A stretch of 64,000 nucleotides of DNA from Kumtagia ephedrae. GTDB lineage: Bacteria > Pseudomonadota > Alphaproteobacteria > Rhizobiales > Rhizobiaceae. Shown in pieces: positions 16,724-24,819 of this stretch; the stretch's first letter is position 1; the number at the start of each line of letters is the position of its first letter. The notes under the pieces are model-generated. The model did not search any database, was not told the DNA's origin, and worked only from the letters and a program-made list of their open reading frames with translations. Position numbers and translations under genes: made by a program. Location of the stretch: the NCBI RefSeq assembly GCF_003012745.1, contig NZ_PXYK01000008.1, forward strand, positions 124,001-188,000, read 5' to 3'.

Positions 16724-16733
16724 CGGAATTCCG
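16724..16733. promoter_or_regulatory. Palindrome before the LysR gene
   Basis: The exact 10-bp palindrome CGGAATTCCG lies 4 bp before the LysR start codon and extends outward with partial symmetry (GTG...TAC). It may be an autoregulatory site in the divergent promoter; evidence is symmetry and position only. Confidence 0.35.
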
Positions 16734-16737
16734 TACA

Positions 16738-17634
16738 ATGCCGAACGACCTCAACCTGCTCGCCGCTTTCGCCGCCGTCGCCCGCCGTCGCAGTTTTCGC
16801 GCTGCCGCGGCCGAGCGCGGTGTGTCGCCGTCGACGCTGAGCCAGCAGGTGCGCGACCTCGAGGCGGTGCTCGATCTGCGCCTGCTCAACCGCACCACGC
16901 GCTCGGTCGCCCCCACCGAGGCGGGGCGGCGCCTGCTGGAGCGGCTGTCGCCGGCGCTGGCGGACATCGCCGCAGCCGTCGGCGACCTGCGGGCCGCCGA
17001 CGACGCGCCGGCCGGCACGCTGCGCATCAATGCGCCGCAGCCGGCCATCGAGCTGGCGCTGGCGCCGCTCATGGGTCCGTTCCTCGCCGCGCATCCGCGC
17101 GTAAAACTGGAGATCGTCGCCGAGACGGCGTTCATCGACATCGTCGCCGCCGGCTTCGATGCCGGCGTGCGCTGGGGCGAAAGCCTCGCCCAGGACGTGA
17201 TCGCGGTGCCGCTCGGGCCGCCGCAGCGCTTCGTCGTCGTCGCCGCGCCAGAGCTCGTGGCAGCCGGTCCGCCAGTCGAGCGGCCGCGCGACCTGCTCGG
17301 CCGGCCGTGCCTGCGCATCGTTTATCCCAGCGGCCTCAGGCCCGTCTGGGAGTTCGAGCGCGACGGCGTCGTCGAGAAGATCGACGCCGACGGGCCGCTG
17401 CTGACCACCAACCTCACCGCCCAGCTCCAGGCCTGCCTCGACGGCGTCGGCTTCTGCGCCACCTTCGAGGACTATGTGCGCGAGCATATCGAGGCCGGCC
17501 GCCTCGTCACCGTGCTCGACGACTGGTGCCCGCCCTTTCCGGGACCCTATCTCTATTATCCCGGGCGGCGCCACGTGCCGGCGCCGCTGCGCGCCTTCGT
17601 CGATTTCGTCAGGCGGCGCAACCGCTCCGGCTAG
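16738..17634 (+). CDS. LysR family transcriptional regulator
   Basis: A 298-residue regulator with an N-terminal winged helix-turn-helix (LNLLAAFAAVARRRSFRAAA, then SPSTLSQQVRDLE and LNRTTRSVAPTEAG) and a C-terminal co-inducer-binding domain from about residue 90. This subtype resembles regulators that sit divergently to aldo/keto reductases and quinone reductases in proteobacteria. Regulation of the divergent reductase is inferred from arrangement. Its 3' end faces aztD with 33 bp between. Confidence 0.93.
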   Translation: MPNDLNLLAAFAAVARRRSFRAAAAERGVSPSTLSQQVRDLEAVLDLRLLNRTTRSVAPTEAGRRLLERLSPALADIAAAVGDLRAADDAPAGTLRINAPQPAIELALAPLMGPFLAAHPRVKLEIVAETAFIDIVAAGFDAGVRWGESLAQDVIAVPLGPPQRFVVVAAPELVAAGPPVERPRDLLGRPCLRIVYPSGLRPVWEFERDGVVEKIDADGPLLTTNLTAQLQACLDGVGFCATFEDYVREHIEAGRLVTVLDDWCPPFPGPYLYYPGRRHVPAPLRAFVDFVRRRNRSG

Positions 17635-17667
17635 CTGCCGGAACGATCCGCCATACGATGCACCGGC

Positions 17668-18879
17668 TCACTCCGTCGCGTGGCTCTCGCCCGAACCGCC
17701 GACCGCGACGATGTTGAACGGTTTTCCGTCGACCGCGATCTCGCCGGCCTTCTCGAAGGAGGCGGCATCGACCGTGTGCAGCACGCCCTTCAGCGGGTCG
17801 GTCACGACGACGCTGTTGCCTGCCACTGCCACGCGCGGCCGCGGGTCGCTCCAGTGCCCGTCCATGGAATAGGGTTCGGTCAGCTTCACCGACTTCGTTA
17901 TCGCCCCGGCCACCACGTCGAGCTGGTGCAGCTGCCCGTCCTCGGTGAACACATAGGCGAATTTCGGCCGCACCGGATCGACGGCGAAATGCACGCGCCG
18001 CGTCGGCAGCTCGACCAGCCGGAAGGCGTCTTCCGCCGCCGTCGGGTCGATCAGCACGACCTTGTCCGGCCCATAATTGCCGAGGAAATACTGCAAACCC
18101 CTGCCGCCGGCGAGCGTCGTCGCCTTGCCCTCGGGCAGCGCGTCGGCATAGGGCAGGTGCTCGATCGCCGGGCCGTCCTCGCCCTTGCTCACCACCAGCA
18201 GGCCGGTGGCGCAAGCGAAGGCGAGAAGGTTGCCGGAAGACGCCTCGCCGTGCAGGTCCGGGCAGGCATGCACGTCGCCGACCCGGCTCCCGCTCCTGTC
18301 GACCACGCGGATGCCGACCGGCAGCTCGTCCGGCTTCTCCCTGTTCGGCTCGGACACCAGCACGTGCTCGCCATAGGCGACCGCCACGCCGTGATGCGGC
18401 GCGTCCGTCCTCACCTCGCGCACGGCCGAATTGCCTTGCAGCACGGTCTTTTCGTCGGTGATGCGGACGACCCCTTCGCCGTCGAAGAACAGGGCGATAT
18501 CGCCGCCATGCTCGACGAAATGCGACGGTTTTTTGCCAGAAACCTCGAAGCCGCTCGGCTTCGGCGCCGACACCTCGATGTCGCCGTGGTCGCCATGGTC
18601 GTCGAAGGAGATGCCGGAGGAGAAGGCCGTGACCGTGCCGGCCGCGCCCTGGATGGCAAAGACGCTCCGGCCGCTGTCGCTGCGCTTGAGCGACGCCGGA
18701 CCCTTCACCGGGAAAGTCTCGATCGGATCGCCGCTCAGCGCATCGATGACGGTGACGACCGACTCCGCATGGTCGGACACGAACAGGCGCCAGGCGGTCT
18801 TTTCCTCCGCCGCGGCCAATGTCGGCGCGAGGCCGACGAGAAGGGCGATGAGCGAGGACGTGGCGAGATGACGGGTCAT
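17668..18879 (-). CDS. aztD: Zinc metallochaperone AztD
   Basis: A 403-residue periplasmic protein with a signal peptide (cleavage near AAAEE, residue 25) and a repetitive beta-propeller-like body (recurrent GVAVA, LAFAC, KFAYVFTEDGQLHQLDV strands). A His/Asp-rich segment, DDHGDHGD near residue 92, is the metal-acquiring N-terminal loop described for AztD of Paracoccus, which passes zinc to AztC. It belongs with aztC, aztB and aztA upstream, separated from aztC by a 304-bp gap containing an inverted repeat, but has its own Zur-like box 19 bp before the start, so it can be transcribed separately under zinc limitation. Confidence 0.9.
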   Translation of the reverse strand: MTRHLATSSLIALLVGLAPTLAAAEEKTAWRLFVSDHAESVVTVIDALSGDPIETFPVKGPASLKRSDSGRSVFAIQGAAGTVTAFSSGISFDDHGDHGDIEVSAPKPSGFEVSGKKPSHFVEHGGDIALFFDGEGVVRITDEKTVLQGNSAVREVRTDAPHHGVAVAYGEHVLVSEPNREKPDELPVGIRVVDRSGSRVGDVHACPDLHGEASSGNLLAFACATGLLVVSKGEDGPAIEHLPYADALPEGKATTLAGGRGLQYFLGNYGPDKVVLIDPTAAEDAFRLVELPTRRVHFAVDPVRPKFAYVFTEDGQLHQLDVVAGAITKSVKLTEPYSMDGHWSDPRPRVAVAGNSVVVTDPLKGVLHTVDAASFEKAGEIAVDGKPFNIVAVGGSGESHATE

Positions 18880-18897
18880 GGGTTTTCTCCTTGTAAT

Positions 18898-18910
18898 GTT
18901 ATTTTGTAAC
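18898..18910. promoter_or_regulatory. Imperfect Zur-like box before aztD
   Basis: GTTATTTTGTAAC lies 19 bp upstream of the aztD start. It differs at two positions from the GTTATAnTATAAC pattern of the perfect palindrome in front of aztA. The placement fits Zur repression of aztD; the weaker match implies weaker or zinc-dose-dependent control, which is inference. Confidence 0.6.
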
Positions 18911-18964
18911 AGTCAAAGTCAGATGAAAAGTGAGGTCTTCACAACTTGCGGCCTCGGCTCTGGA

Positions 18965-19117
18965 CCCCCTCTCCGTCTCGGGCTTCGCCCTCGACACCTC
19001 CCGCCTTGCGGGGGCGAGGAACCGATGCCGCGCGGGCGGCGCTTATCCAGCCTGGGTTCGTCGCCCCCACGCAGTGGGGGAGAGGTGGCGAGGGCGAAGC
19101 CCGAGACGGAGAGGGGG
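18965..19117. repeat. Intergenic inverted repeat, CTCTCCGTCTCGGGC family, copy 1
   Basis: The arms at 18965-19000 and 19082-19117 are complementary over 36 bp with one mismatch. The inner part contains a second, shorter pair around CCCCCACGCAGTGGGGG. It fills the gap between aztC and aztD. Related copies occur at 22841-22992 and, truncated, at 24690-24788. It has no coding capacity and could act as a transcript terminator or processing hairpin within the azt region. Confidence 0.9.
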
Positions 19118-19183
19118 CCGAGCGCGGGACTTGTCGCAACCACCTCTCACCGCAGGCCAGCGTCCACGAAATGCTTCTGGTCC

Positions 19184-20128
19184 TCAGCTCCCCAGAATGG
19201 CGCCCTTGATGGTCCGCACATTGTTGAGCATCAGGTCGACATAGGTGCCGGCGGGACCGTCCGGCTGCGACAGCGCGTCGGAATAGAGCGTGCCGCCGAC
19301 CGTCAGCCCCGTCTCGCGGGCGATCTGCTCGATCAGCCGGGCGTTGGTGATATTTTCGACGAAGATCGCCGAAGCCTTGTCCTCCCGCACCTGGCTGATC
19401 AGCGCCGCGACGTCGGCGGCCGAGGCCTCGGCCTCGGTCGAGATGCCCTCGGGGGCGAGGAAGGTGAGCCCGTAGGCATGCTCGAAATAGCCGAAGGCGT
19501 CGTGCGAGGTGATGACCACGCGCTTGTCCGCCGGGATCGCCGCGATCTCTTCCTTCACCGCCGCCTCGGTCTCGGCGAGCTTCATGTCGTAGGTGGCGGC
19601 GTTTGCCTGGTAGGTCTGGCAGCCCGCCGCGTCGGCGGCGCAGAAGGCATCGGCGATGTTCTTCACATAGATGCGCGCATTGGCGATCGATTGGAAAGCG
19701 TGCGGGTCGGTGTCGCCGTGATGGTGATGGCCTTCGTGCGCCTCCTCCCCACCTTCATGGCCCTCGTGCTCCTCCTTCATCTTCAGCGGCTCGACGCCCT
19801 TCGTCAGCTCGACCACGGCCGCCTTTGACGCGCTGGCCGCGGCGAGCCGGCTGAGAAAGCCTTCGAAATGCAGGCCGTTGACCAGCACCACGTCGGCGCC
19901 CGCCATGGCGGCGGCGTCGGCCGGCTTCGGCTCGTAGACATGGGCGTCGCCGTCAGGCCCGACCAGCGTGGTGAGTGCGATGCGGTCGCCGCCGACATTC
20001 TTGGCGAAGTCGCCGATGATGGAGAAGCTGGCCACCACCTTCAGCGGCTCGGCGGAGGCGGGCAGGGCGGCGAATGGCAGTAATGTTATAACGCTCGTGG
20101 CGAGGGCGAGACGGATCGACTTCAGCAT
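19184..20128 (-). CDS. aztC: Zinc ABC transporter substrate-binding protein AztC
   Basis: A 314-residue cluster A-I binding protein that captures periplasmic zinc for the AztAB transporter. It has a signal peptide (to about ASA, residue 26). Predicted zinc ligands are His63 in GDAHVYEP, His143 in DPHAF, His209 in SHDAFGY and Asp284 in YSDAL, the three-His-one-Asp set of this family. A His/Glu-rich flexible loop spans about residues 118-140 (EEHEGHEGGEEAHEGHHHH). It starts 17 bp after the aztB stop, in the order aztA, aztB, aztC, aztD on the minus strand. Confidence 0.95.
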   Translation of the reverse strand: MLKSIRLALATSVITLLPFAALPASAEPLKVVASFSIIGDFAKNVGGDRIALTTLVGPDGDAHVYEPKPADAAAMAGADVVLVNGLHFEGFLSRLAAASASKAAVVELTKGVEPLKMKEEHEGHEGGEEAHEGHHHHGDTDPHAFQSIANARIYVKNIADAFCAADAAGCQTYQANAATYDMKLAETEAAVKEEIAAIPADKRVVITSHDAFGYFEHAYGLTFLAPEGISTEAEASAADVAALISQVREDKASAIFVENITNARLIEQIARETGLTVGGTLYSDALSQPDGPAGTYVDLMLNNVRTIKGAILGS

Positions 20129-20145
20129 GGAAAATTCCTTTCAGG

Positions 20146-21015
20146 TCAGGCGGTGCGGTGGCGATGCGGGTGGCGGATGCGCGCCAGGAAGGCGCCGCGC
20201 GTCCCGAACAGCGTGGACAGCAGATAGACGGCGCCGGCCGACAGGATGATCGACGGGCCGGAGGGCAGGGCGGCGTGGTAGGAGAGCAGCAGCCCCGACA
20301 GGCACGAAACGATGCCGATGGCGACGGCCAGCGTGCACATGGTGATCACCCGCCCGGTCCAGAAGCGGGCGGCGGCCGCAGGCAGCATCATCAGCCCGAC
20401 CGAAAGCAGCGTGCCGAGCGCCTGGAAGCCGCCGACGAGGTTGAGCACGACAAGGCCGAGGAAGAGGAAATGCACCGGCGTGCCCAGCCGGCTCACCGAG
20501 CGCAGGAATAGCGGGTCGAGGCATTCGGCGATCAGCGCCCGCCAGAAGATGGCGAGACTTGCCAGCGTGACCACGGAAATGCCGGCGATCAGCGTCAGCG
20601 CCGCGTCGTCGAGCGCCAGCACCGTGCCGAACAGCACGTGCATCAAATCGACGCTGGAGCCGCGCAGCGACACGATCATCACGCCGAGCGCCAGCGAGAT
20701 CAGGTAGAAGGCCGCCATCGAGGCGTCCTCCTTCTGCAGGGTGAAGCGCGACACCGCGCCGGCGCCGATCGCCACCACCACGCCGGCGATCAGCCCGCCT
20801 ATGGTCATAGGCACGATCTGCAGCCCGTAGAGCAGGAAGCCGGCGGCCGCGCCCGGCAGGATCGCATGCGCCATGGCGTCGCCGGTCAGGCTCATGCGCC
20901 TGAGCATCAGGAACACGCCGACCGGGCAGGCGGCGAGCGACAGCAGCAGCGAGCCGGCCAGCGCGCGCTGCATGAAGCCGAACTCGACGAAGGGAGCGAT
21001 CAGCAGGTCATACAT
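20146..21015 (-). CDS. aztB: Zinc ABC transporter permease AztB
   Basis: A 289-residue membrane protein of the ABC-3 metal permease family, with about eight hydrophobic helices. The hallmark cytosolic coupling region MSLTGDAMAHAILPGAA is near residues 41-57. It forms the membrane pore of the AztABC importer. It is followed by aztC after 17 bp and preceded by aztA across about 300 bp holding an inverted repeat. Confidence 0.94.
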   Translation of the reverse strand: MYDLLIAPFVEFGFMQRALAGSLLLSLAACPVGVFLMLRRMSLTGDAMAHAILPGAAAGFLLYGLQIVPMTIGGLIAGVVVAIGAGAVSRFTLQKEDASMAAFYLISLALGVMIVSLRGSSVDLMHVLFGTVLALDDAALTLIAGISVVTLASLAIFWRALIAECLDPLFLRSVSRLGTPVHFLFLGLVVLNLVGGFQALGTLLSVGLMMLPAAAARFWTGRVITMCTLAVAIGIVSCLSGLLLSYHAALPSGPSIILSAGAVYLLSTLFGTRGAFLARIRHPHRHRTA

Positions 21016-21058
21016 CGGCCTGGCTCTCTCTTAGAAAGAGGCTATCGGCTGTGGGATT

Positions 21059-21199
21059 ACCTCCACCCCTGACCTCTGCCCGCAAGGGCGAGGGGGACCG
21101 GCTTGCGTCACCGCTGGGCGCAAATCGTCGATGGTTTTGCTCCGCAGGGCGGCCGCAAGATCCCCCTCCCCCTTGAGGGGAGGGGTTAGGGGTGGGGGT
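21059..21199. repeat. Intergenic inverted repeat, CCCCTAACCCCTCCCC family, imperfect copy
   Basis: Two roughly 40-bp arms (about 21059-21098 and 21160-21199) are imperfect reverse complements; the right arm contains GAGGGGAGGGGTTAGGGGTG, which matches the perfect copy at 47298-47420. It fills the gap between aztA and aztB, so the azt transcript would carry this hairpin. Confidence 0.8.
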
Positions 21200-21311
21200 A
21201 CGAGGCGTCCGAACTGCCCCGGCTCCTTGCGAGAGAAGGTGGCTGCGAGGCGCCCGGATGAGCGGTGACCCAGCCCGGCACCCTTTCCGCGCGGAAACGA
21301 GACGGAACCAA

Positions 21312-22097
21312 CTACGCATGGGCGTGATGCTTGTGATCATGATCGCCATGGTCGTGATCGTGCCCCGCCGGTTCGCACCACGGCGCATCCTCGTGCCAGG
21401 CCTCGTCGAAACGCCGCGCGTGCAGCAGGTTTTCCGGCTTCAGCGCCTCGCCGGTGGCGCCCCAGGCGATCGGGCTGCGCGCCATCAGCAGCGTTTCGGG
21501 AAAATGCGTGCGCACCAGGTCGAGGTCGTGGACCACCACCATCACGGTGAGACTGTCGCCGTGCCAGCGTTTGATGACGCCGATCAGGTCGCCGACCGTC
21601 TTGGCGTCGATGGCGTTGAACGGCTCGTCGAGCAGGATGATGTCGGCGTCCTGCACCAGCACCCGGGCGAACAGCGCCCGCTGCAGCTGGCCGCCGGACA
21701 GCGTGTCGATGGAGCGGCCCTCGAAGCCGCCCATGCCGACGGACAGCAGCGCCTTGCCGACCGCCTCGCGGTCGGCTTTCGTGGTGCGGCCGAGCAGCCC
21801 GCGCTTCGGCCACAGCCCCATCGAGACGAGGTCGACCACCCGCGCGGGAAAGCTGCGGTCGAGCTCGGATTGCTGCGGCAGGTAGGCGACGCGCGCGCCG
21901 GGCTCGACCGTGCAGGCGCCGGCCATCGGCTTCAACACGCCGACGATCCCCTTCATCAGCGTCGACTTGCCCGAGCCGTTCTGGCCGACGACGGCCGTCA
22001 GCGAGCCGCGGCGCACCGTGCCGTTGAGGTGGTGCACGGCCGGGTGGCTGTTGTAGCCGAGCGTCAGGTCGCGGAAGGTGATGGCGGCTTCGGTCAT
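21312..22097 (-). CDS. aztA: Zinc ABC transporter ATP-binding protein AztA
   Basis: A 261-residue ABC ATPase powering AztBC zinc uptake. Walker A is GQNGSGKST at residues 38-46, the signature is LSGGQLQRALFAR, and Walker B is IILLDEPF. The C-terminus ends in a His/Asp-rich tail (HDHDHGDHDHKHHAHA), a feature of zinc-related transporters and a possible sensing or storage tail. It is the first gene of the operon, with a perfect Zur-type box 34 bp before the start. Confidence 0.95.
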   Translation of the reverse strand: MTEAAITFRDLTLGYNSHPAVHHLNGTVRRGSLTAVVGQNGSGKSTLMKGIVGVLKPMAGACTVEPGARVAYLPQQSELDRSFPARVVDLVSMGLWPKRGLLGRTTKADREAVGKALLSVGMGGFEGRSIDTLSGGQLQRALFARVLVQDADIILLDEPFNAIDAKTVGDLIGVIKRWHGDSLTVMVVVHDLDLVRTHFPETLLMARSPIAWGATGEALKPENLLHARRFDEAWHEDAPWCEPAGHDHDHGDHDHKHHAHA

Positions 22098-22130
22098 CGG
22101 GCGGTCGCGTGAGTCAGGGTGGCAGTCAGT

Positions 22131-22147
22131 ATGTTATACTATAACAT
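22131..22147. promoter_or_regulatory. Zur box upstream of aztA
   Basis: ATGTTATACTATAACAT is a perfect 17-bp palindrome around a single C, containing the GTTATAnTATAAC core known for Zur in alphaproteobacteria. It sits 34 bp before the aztA start. Zinc-loaded Zur should block transcription of aztAB(C) when zinc is sufficient. Sequence match and target gene together make this a strong assignment. Confidence 0.88.
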
Positions 22148-22739
22148 GTGTCAACCGGAATGCGTTCGGCTGGTTCGGCGCAGGGGATAGTTTTCTTGCG
22201 TTCCGCCCGTGCAGGCCTTGAAGCAAGTTGTGCGCTTCTGCGGAAAAGGCTAGCTGTTTCCCGCACTTGCCTCTCGTCGCCGCGATAGCCGCCGCGGAGA
22301 GGCAGGCACTTTTCCTGCTGGTTTTATCCCCGCCCCTCCCGCCTCTCGCATAATCCCGGCAGTCCCTCCTGCGGGAACGCCGATCATGACGGTGGTCTGC
22401 GGGGAGGGGCCGGTGTCCGGAGGGTAGCGGCTAACGTGGCCGTGAGGGCCGGCGCTGCTTCAGAGTTTCTAACGATCCCGACGAATGAGCGGGACGGGGC
22501 TCCGGTATGGCCTCAGGAGCCGTCATGAGCGGGATATCGCCGGCGACACTTGAGCCGGAGTAGCGAGTACGATCCCATGACCCGGAAATGAAGTGGCGAA
22601 GAAGCACCGGATGGGCGGCCGAAAGGTCGCATATAAATTTAGATGAGCGATCCTGCGGCCGCCCGTCTTCCCGATCTTCTCAATGGCCAGACGGCGGTGC
22701 CGGGCGTGGCGAGAATGACGTATGCTCAAGGGATGCTCA
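22148..22739. other. Gene-free hairpin-rich region
   Basis: About 590 bp with no credible gene. Many local complementary pairs are visible: TGCCTCTC/GAGAGGCA at 22268-22304, TCCCG-CAG/CTG-CGGGA around 22353-22376 enclosed by GCCCCTCC/GGAGGGGC, TCCCG/CGGGA around 22486-22495, GGCTCC/GGAGCC around 22498-22521, and GGGCGGCC/GGCCGCCC around 22613-22665. The density of consecutive stems suggests a structured RNA or the remnant end of a mobile element. No transposase, tRNA, riboswitch core or RNase P signature was recognised. The promoter region and Zur box of aztA are at its left edge. Confidence 0.5.
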
Positions 22740-22818
22740 GGGGACAGTTTACTATCTTTCGGCAGAAAGGCCGCAGCAGTTCAGAGGTCGCGCGGGCCGA
22801 AAAAAGTAAACTGTCCCC
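22740..22818. repeat. Palindromic element, GGGGACAGTTTACT ends, copy 1
   Basis: A 79-bp element bounded by the perfect 14-bp inverted arms GGGGACAGTTTACT (22740-22753) and AGTAAACTGTCCCC (22805-22818). Inside are a second pair, TTTCGGC/GCCGAAA, at 22757-22763 and 22796-22802, and the loop AGAAAGGCCGCAGC. A related copy lies at 24820-24900. It has no coding capacity and looks like a small non-autonomous element. Confidence 0.88.
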
Positions 22819-22840
22819 GGCGCTTCCTCTCCCGGCGCTT

Positions 22841-22992
22841 CCCCCTCTCCGTCTCGGGCTTCGCCCTCGACACCTCTCCCCTGCGGGGGCGAAGAACCGC
22901 TGCCGCGATGCCGGCGCTCCTCCAGCCTGGGTTCCTCGCCCCCACGGAGTGGGGGAGAGGTGTCGAGGGCGGAGCCCGAGACGGAGAGGGGT
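22841..22992. repeat. Intergenic inverted repeat, CTCTCCGTCTCGGGC family, copy 2
   Basis: The arms at 22841-22876 and 22957-22992 repeat the family seen at 18965-19117, with the same inner CCTGGGTTCCTCGCCCCCAC segment. It lies 22 bp after the GGGGACAG element and upstream of the dehydrogenase gene. Confidence 0.88.
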
Positions 22993-23162
22993 TTGGAGAG
23001 AGCGTGCACCGGCGTGGCGATGCCTTGCCTAAAACGGCCGGTCCCGACTGTCGAGGACGGCGGGGCAGATCGAGAGAGGCGTGGGGCGGCCGAGACGGGA
23101 CACGCTTGCGCCGGCCGCGCCCGGCGGCTAGTCGTCAGGCAACACGAACGGGAGGGCCCGAC

Positions 23163-24278
23163 ATGGCCGAGAGGCTCGAAGCCGATATTGTGGTGATCGG
23201 GGCGGGCATCGCCGGGGCGGGCGCCGCCGCCGACCTGGCGCGCGATTTCCGCGTGCTGGTCGTCGAGAGGGAGGAGCGCCCCGGCCATCATTCCACCGGC
23301 CGCTCGGCGGCGATTTTTATCCAGAACTACGGCAACGCCGTCATCCGCGCCCTCAACCGCGCCAGCGCACCGCTGTTCGAGAATCCCGACCGGGCTTTAT
23401 TCCCTTATCCGCTGCTGTCGCCGCGCGGCTGGCTTTCCGTCGCCGATGCGGGCGGCCTCGACCATCACGCCGCTTTGATGGCCGAGTCCGAGGATCTGCG
23501 CGAAATCTCCGCCGAGGAAGCCGTCGCCATCGTGCCCATCCTGCGGAAGGAGGCGATCGCCGTTGCCGCCTATGAGCCCGACGCCCGGGACATCGACGTG
23601 GCGGCTCTCCACCAGGGCTGGCTGAAGGCGGCGAAGGCGGCGGGGGCGAGGCTCGTCACCGGCAACGATGTCTTCAGCGGCGAGCATGTCGACGGGCAGT
23701 GGATTCTCGAAACCCGTGACTGCCGTATCAAGGCCCCGGTGGTGATCAACGCCGCCGGCGCCTGGGCCGATCATGTGGCGAAGTCGCTAGGAGTCTCGCC
23801 GATCGGCCTGCAGCCGCTGCGCCGGTCGATGGCCGTGCTGCCGGGTCCCGAAGGGCTCGATTTCCGGCAGTGGCCGCTCTTTGCCGACGCGCAGGAGACC
23901 TGGTACGCCAAGCCGGACGGCGGCCGCCTGTTCGTCTCGCCGGCCGACGAGGACCCGGTCGAGCCGCATGACGCCTTCGCCGACGACATGGTGCTGGCCG
24001 AGGGCCTCTACCGGTTCGAGCAGGCGGTGACGATGCCGGTCACCCATGTCGAGCGCAGCTGGGCCGGGCTGCGCACCTTCGCGCCCGACCGCACGCCCGT
24101 CGCCGGCTTCGACGCCGCCGCGCCGGGCTTCTTCTGGCTGGCGGGGCAGGGCGGCTACGGAATCCAGACCTCGCCGGCCTTGTCACGGCTGGCCGGACAG
24201 TTGATAAGGCGGGCCTCGCTGCCGGCCGACATGCAGGCGATCGTGCCGGCGCTGTCACCCGACCGTTTTCGCCTGTAG
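23163..24278 (+). CDS. FAD-dependent D-amino-acid dehydrogenase (D-arginine dehydrogenase-like)
   Basis: A 371-residue DAO-family flavoprotein. The FAD-binding GAGIAGAGAA near residue 14 is followed by EREERPGHHSTGRSAA, where the His-Ser-Thr-Gly-Arg-Ser run matches the catalytic-site segment of Pseudomonas DauA. Other DauA-like segments are PLLSPRG, VINAAGAWAD, GLQPLRRS, SWAGLRTF and QGGYGIQTSPA. The likely reaction is oxidation of a D-amino acid to its imino acid with electron transfer to a quinone. The following ridA gene would hydrolyse the released imine. Precise substrate choice cannot be read from sequence. It starts at ATG 23163 behind GGGAGG and is flanked on both sides by the same repeat families. 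Confidence 0.88.
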   Translation: MAERLEADIVVIGAGIAGAGAAADLARDFRVLVVEREERPGHHSTGRSAAIFIQNYGNAVIRALNRASAPLFENPDRALFPYPLLSPRGWLSVADAGGLDHHAALMAESEDLREISAEEAVAIVPILRKEAIAVAAYEPDARDIDVAALHQGWLKAAKAAGARLVTGNDVFSGEHVDGQWILETRDCRIKAPVVINAAGAWADHVAKSLGVSPIGLQPLRRSMAVLPGPEGLDFRQWPLFADAQETWYAKPDGGRLFVSPADEDPVEPHDAFADDMVLAEGLYRFEQAVTMPVTHVERSWAGLRTFAPDRTPVAGFDAAAPGFFWLAGQGGYGIQTSPALSRLAGQLIRRASLPADMQAIVPALSPDRFRL

Positions 24279-24315
24279 GGCCGCAATGACCGGTCAGTCA
24301 GAAAGAGGAAGAAAG

Positions 24316-24660
24316 ATGAGCATTCGCAGAATCGGTGTCGGCCCGCGCATGAGCGACATCGTCATCCACGGCAACACCGTCTATCTGGCCGGCCAGGTCG
24401 GCGCGCCGGGCGAAAGCGTGACCTCGCAGACCAAGGCGATCCTTGCGACCGTCGACGAGCTGCTGGCCAAGGCCGGCACCGACAAGACCAAGATCCTGCA
24501 GGCCATCATCTGGCTGTCCGACATGTCGAATTTCCAGGAGATGAACGCCGTGTGGGACGCCTGGGTCGCCCAGGGCCACACGCCCGCCCGCGCCACCGGC
24601 GAGGCAAAGCTCGCCGCCCCGGAATATTCGGTCGAGATCATCATCACCGCGGCGGTCTGA
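24316..24660 (+). CDS. RidA family reactive intermediate/imine deaminase
   Basis: A 114-residue protein of the YjgF/YER057c/UK114 family. The family signature toward the C-terminus (PARATGEAKLAAPEYSVEI at about 91-109, including the conserved Arg of PARAT) is visible, with the LAGQVG and SDMSNFQEMNAVWDAW segments. It forms trimers that hydrolyse reactive enamine/imine intermediates to keto acids. It starts 37 bp after the D-amino-acid dehydrogenase gene, so it probably clears the imino acid made by that enzyme. Start ATG 24316 follows GAGGAAGAAAG. Confidence 0.92.
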   Translation: MSIRRIGVGPRMSDIVIHGNTVYLAGQVGAPGESVTSQTKAILATVDELLAKAGTDKTKILQAIIWLSDMSNFQEMNAVWDAWVAQGHTPARATGEAKLAAPEYSVEIIITAAV

Positions 24661-24689
24661 GCGGGAAAACGCTGCCGCGATCTGAGGGA

Positions 24690-24788
24690 GGAAAACGCTG
24701 CCGCGACGGCGGCGCCTCGCCAGCCTGGGTTCCTCGCCCCACGAAGTGGGGGAAAGGTGGCGAGGGCGAAGCCCGAGACGGAGAGGGG
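24690..24788. repeat. Truncated copy of the CTCTCCGTCTCGGGC repeat, with a 17-bp duplication
   Basis: This holds the middle and right arm (24755-24788) of the family but lacks the left arm. Just before it the 17-bp unit GGAAAACGCTGCCGCGA occurs twice (24664-24680 and 24690-24706). It lies directly downstream of ridA. Confidence 0.8.
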
Positions 24789-24819
24789 CTGCTTCGCCGA
24801 CGGAAGACGAGGAACTACC

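Noticed and set aside
20085-20092. GTTATAAC palindrome inside the aztC signal-peptide coding region as a third Zur box
   Set aside because: It lacks the central spacing of the 13-bp Zur core (GTTATAnTATAAC) and is inside the coding sequence just after the start; probably chance.
22330-22600. Riboswitch, RNase P RNA, tmRNA or SRP RNA in the hairpin-rich region
   Set aside because: None of the conserved core sequences of these RNAs could be found by eye; kept only as an unassigned structured region.
22523-23032. Short frames in the gene-free region and the GGGGACAG and CTCTCCGTCTC repeats
   Set aside because: No ribosome site, no recognised motif, and the frames run through repeats. The same peptide fragments would recur at every repeat copy.
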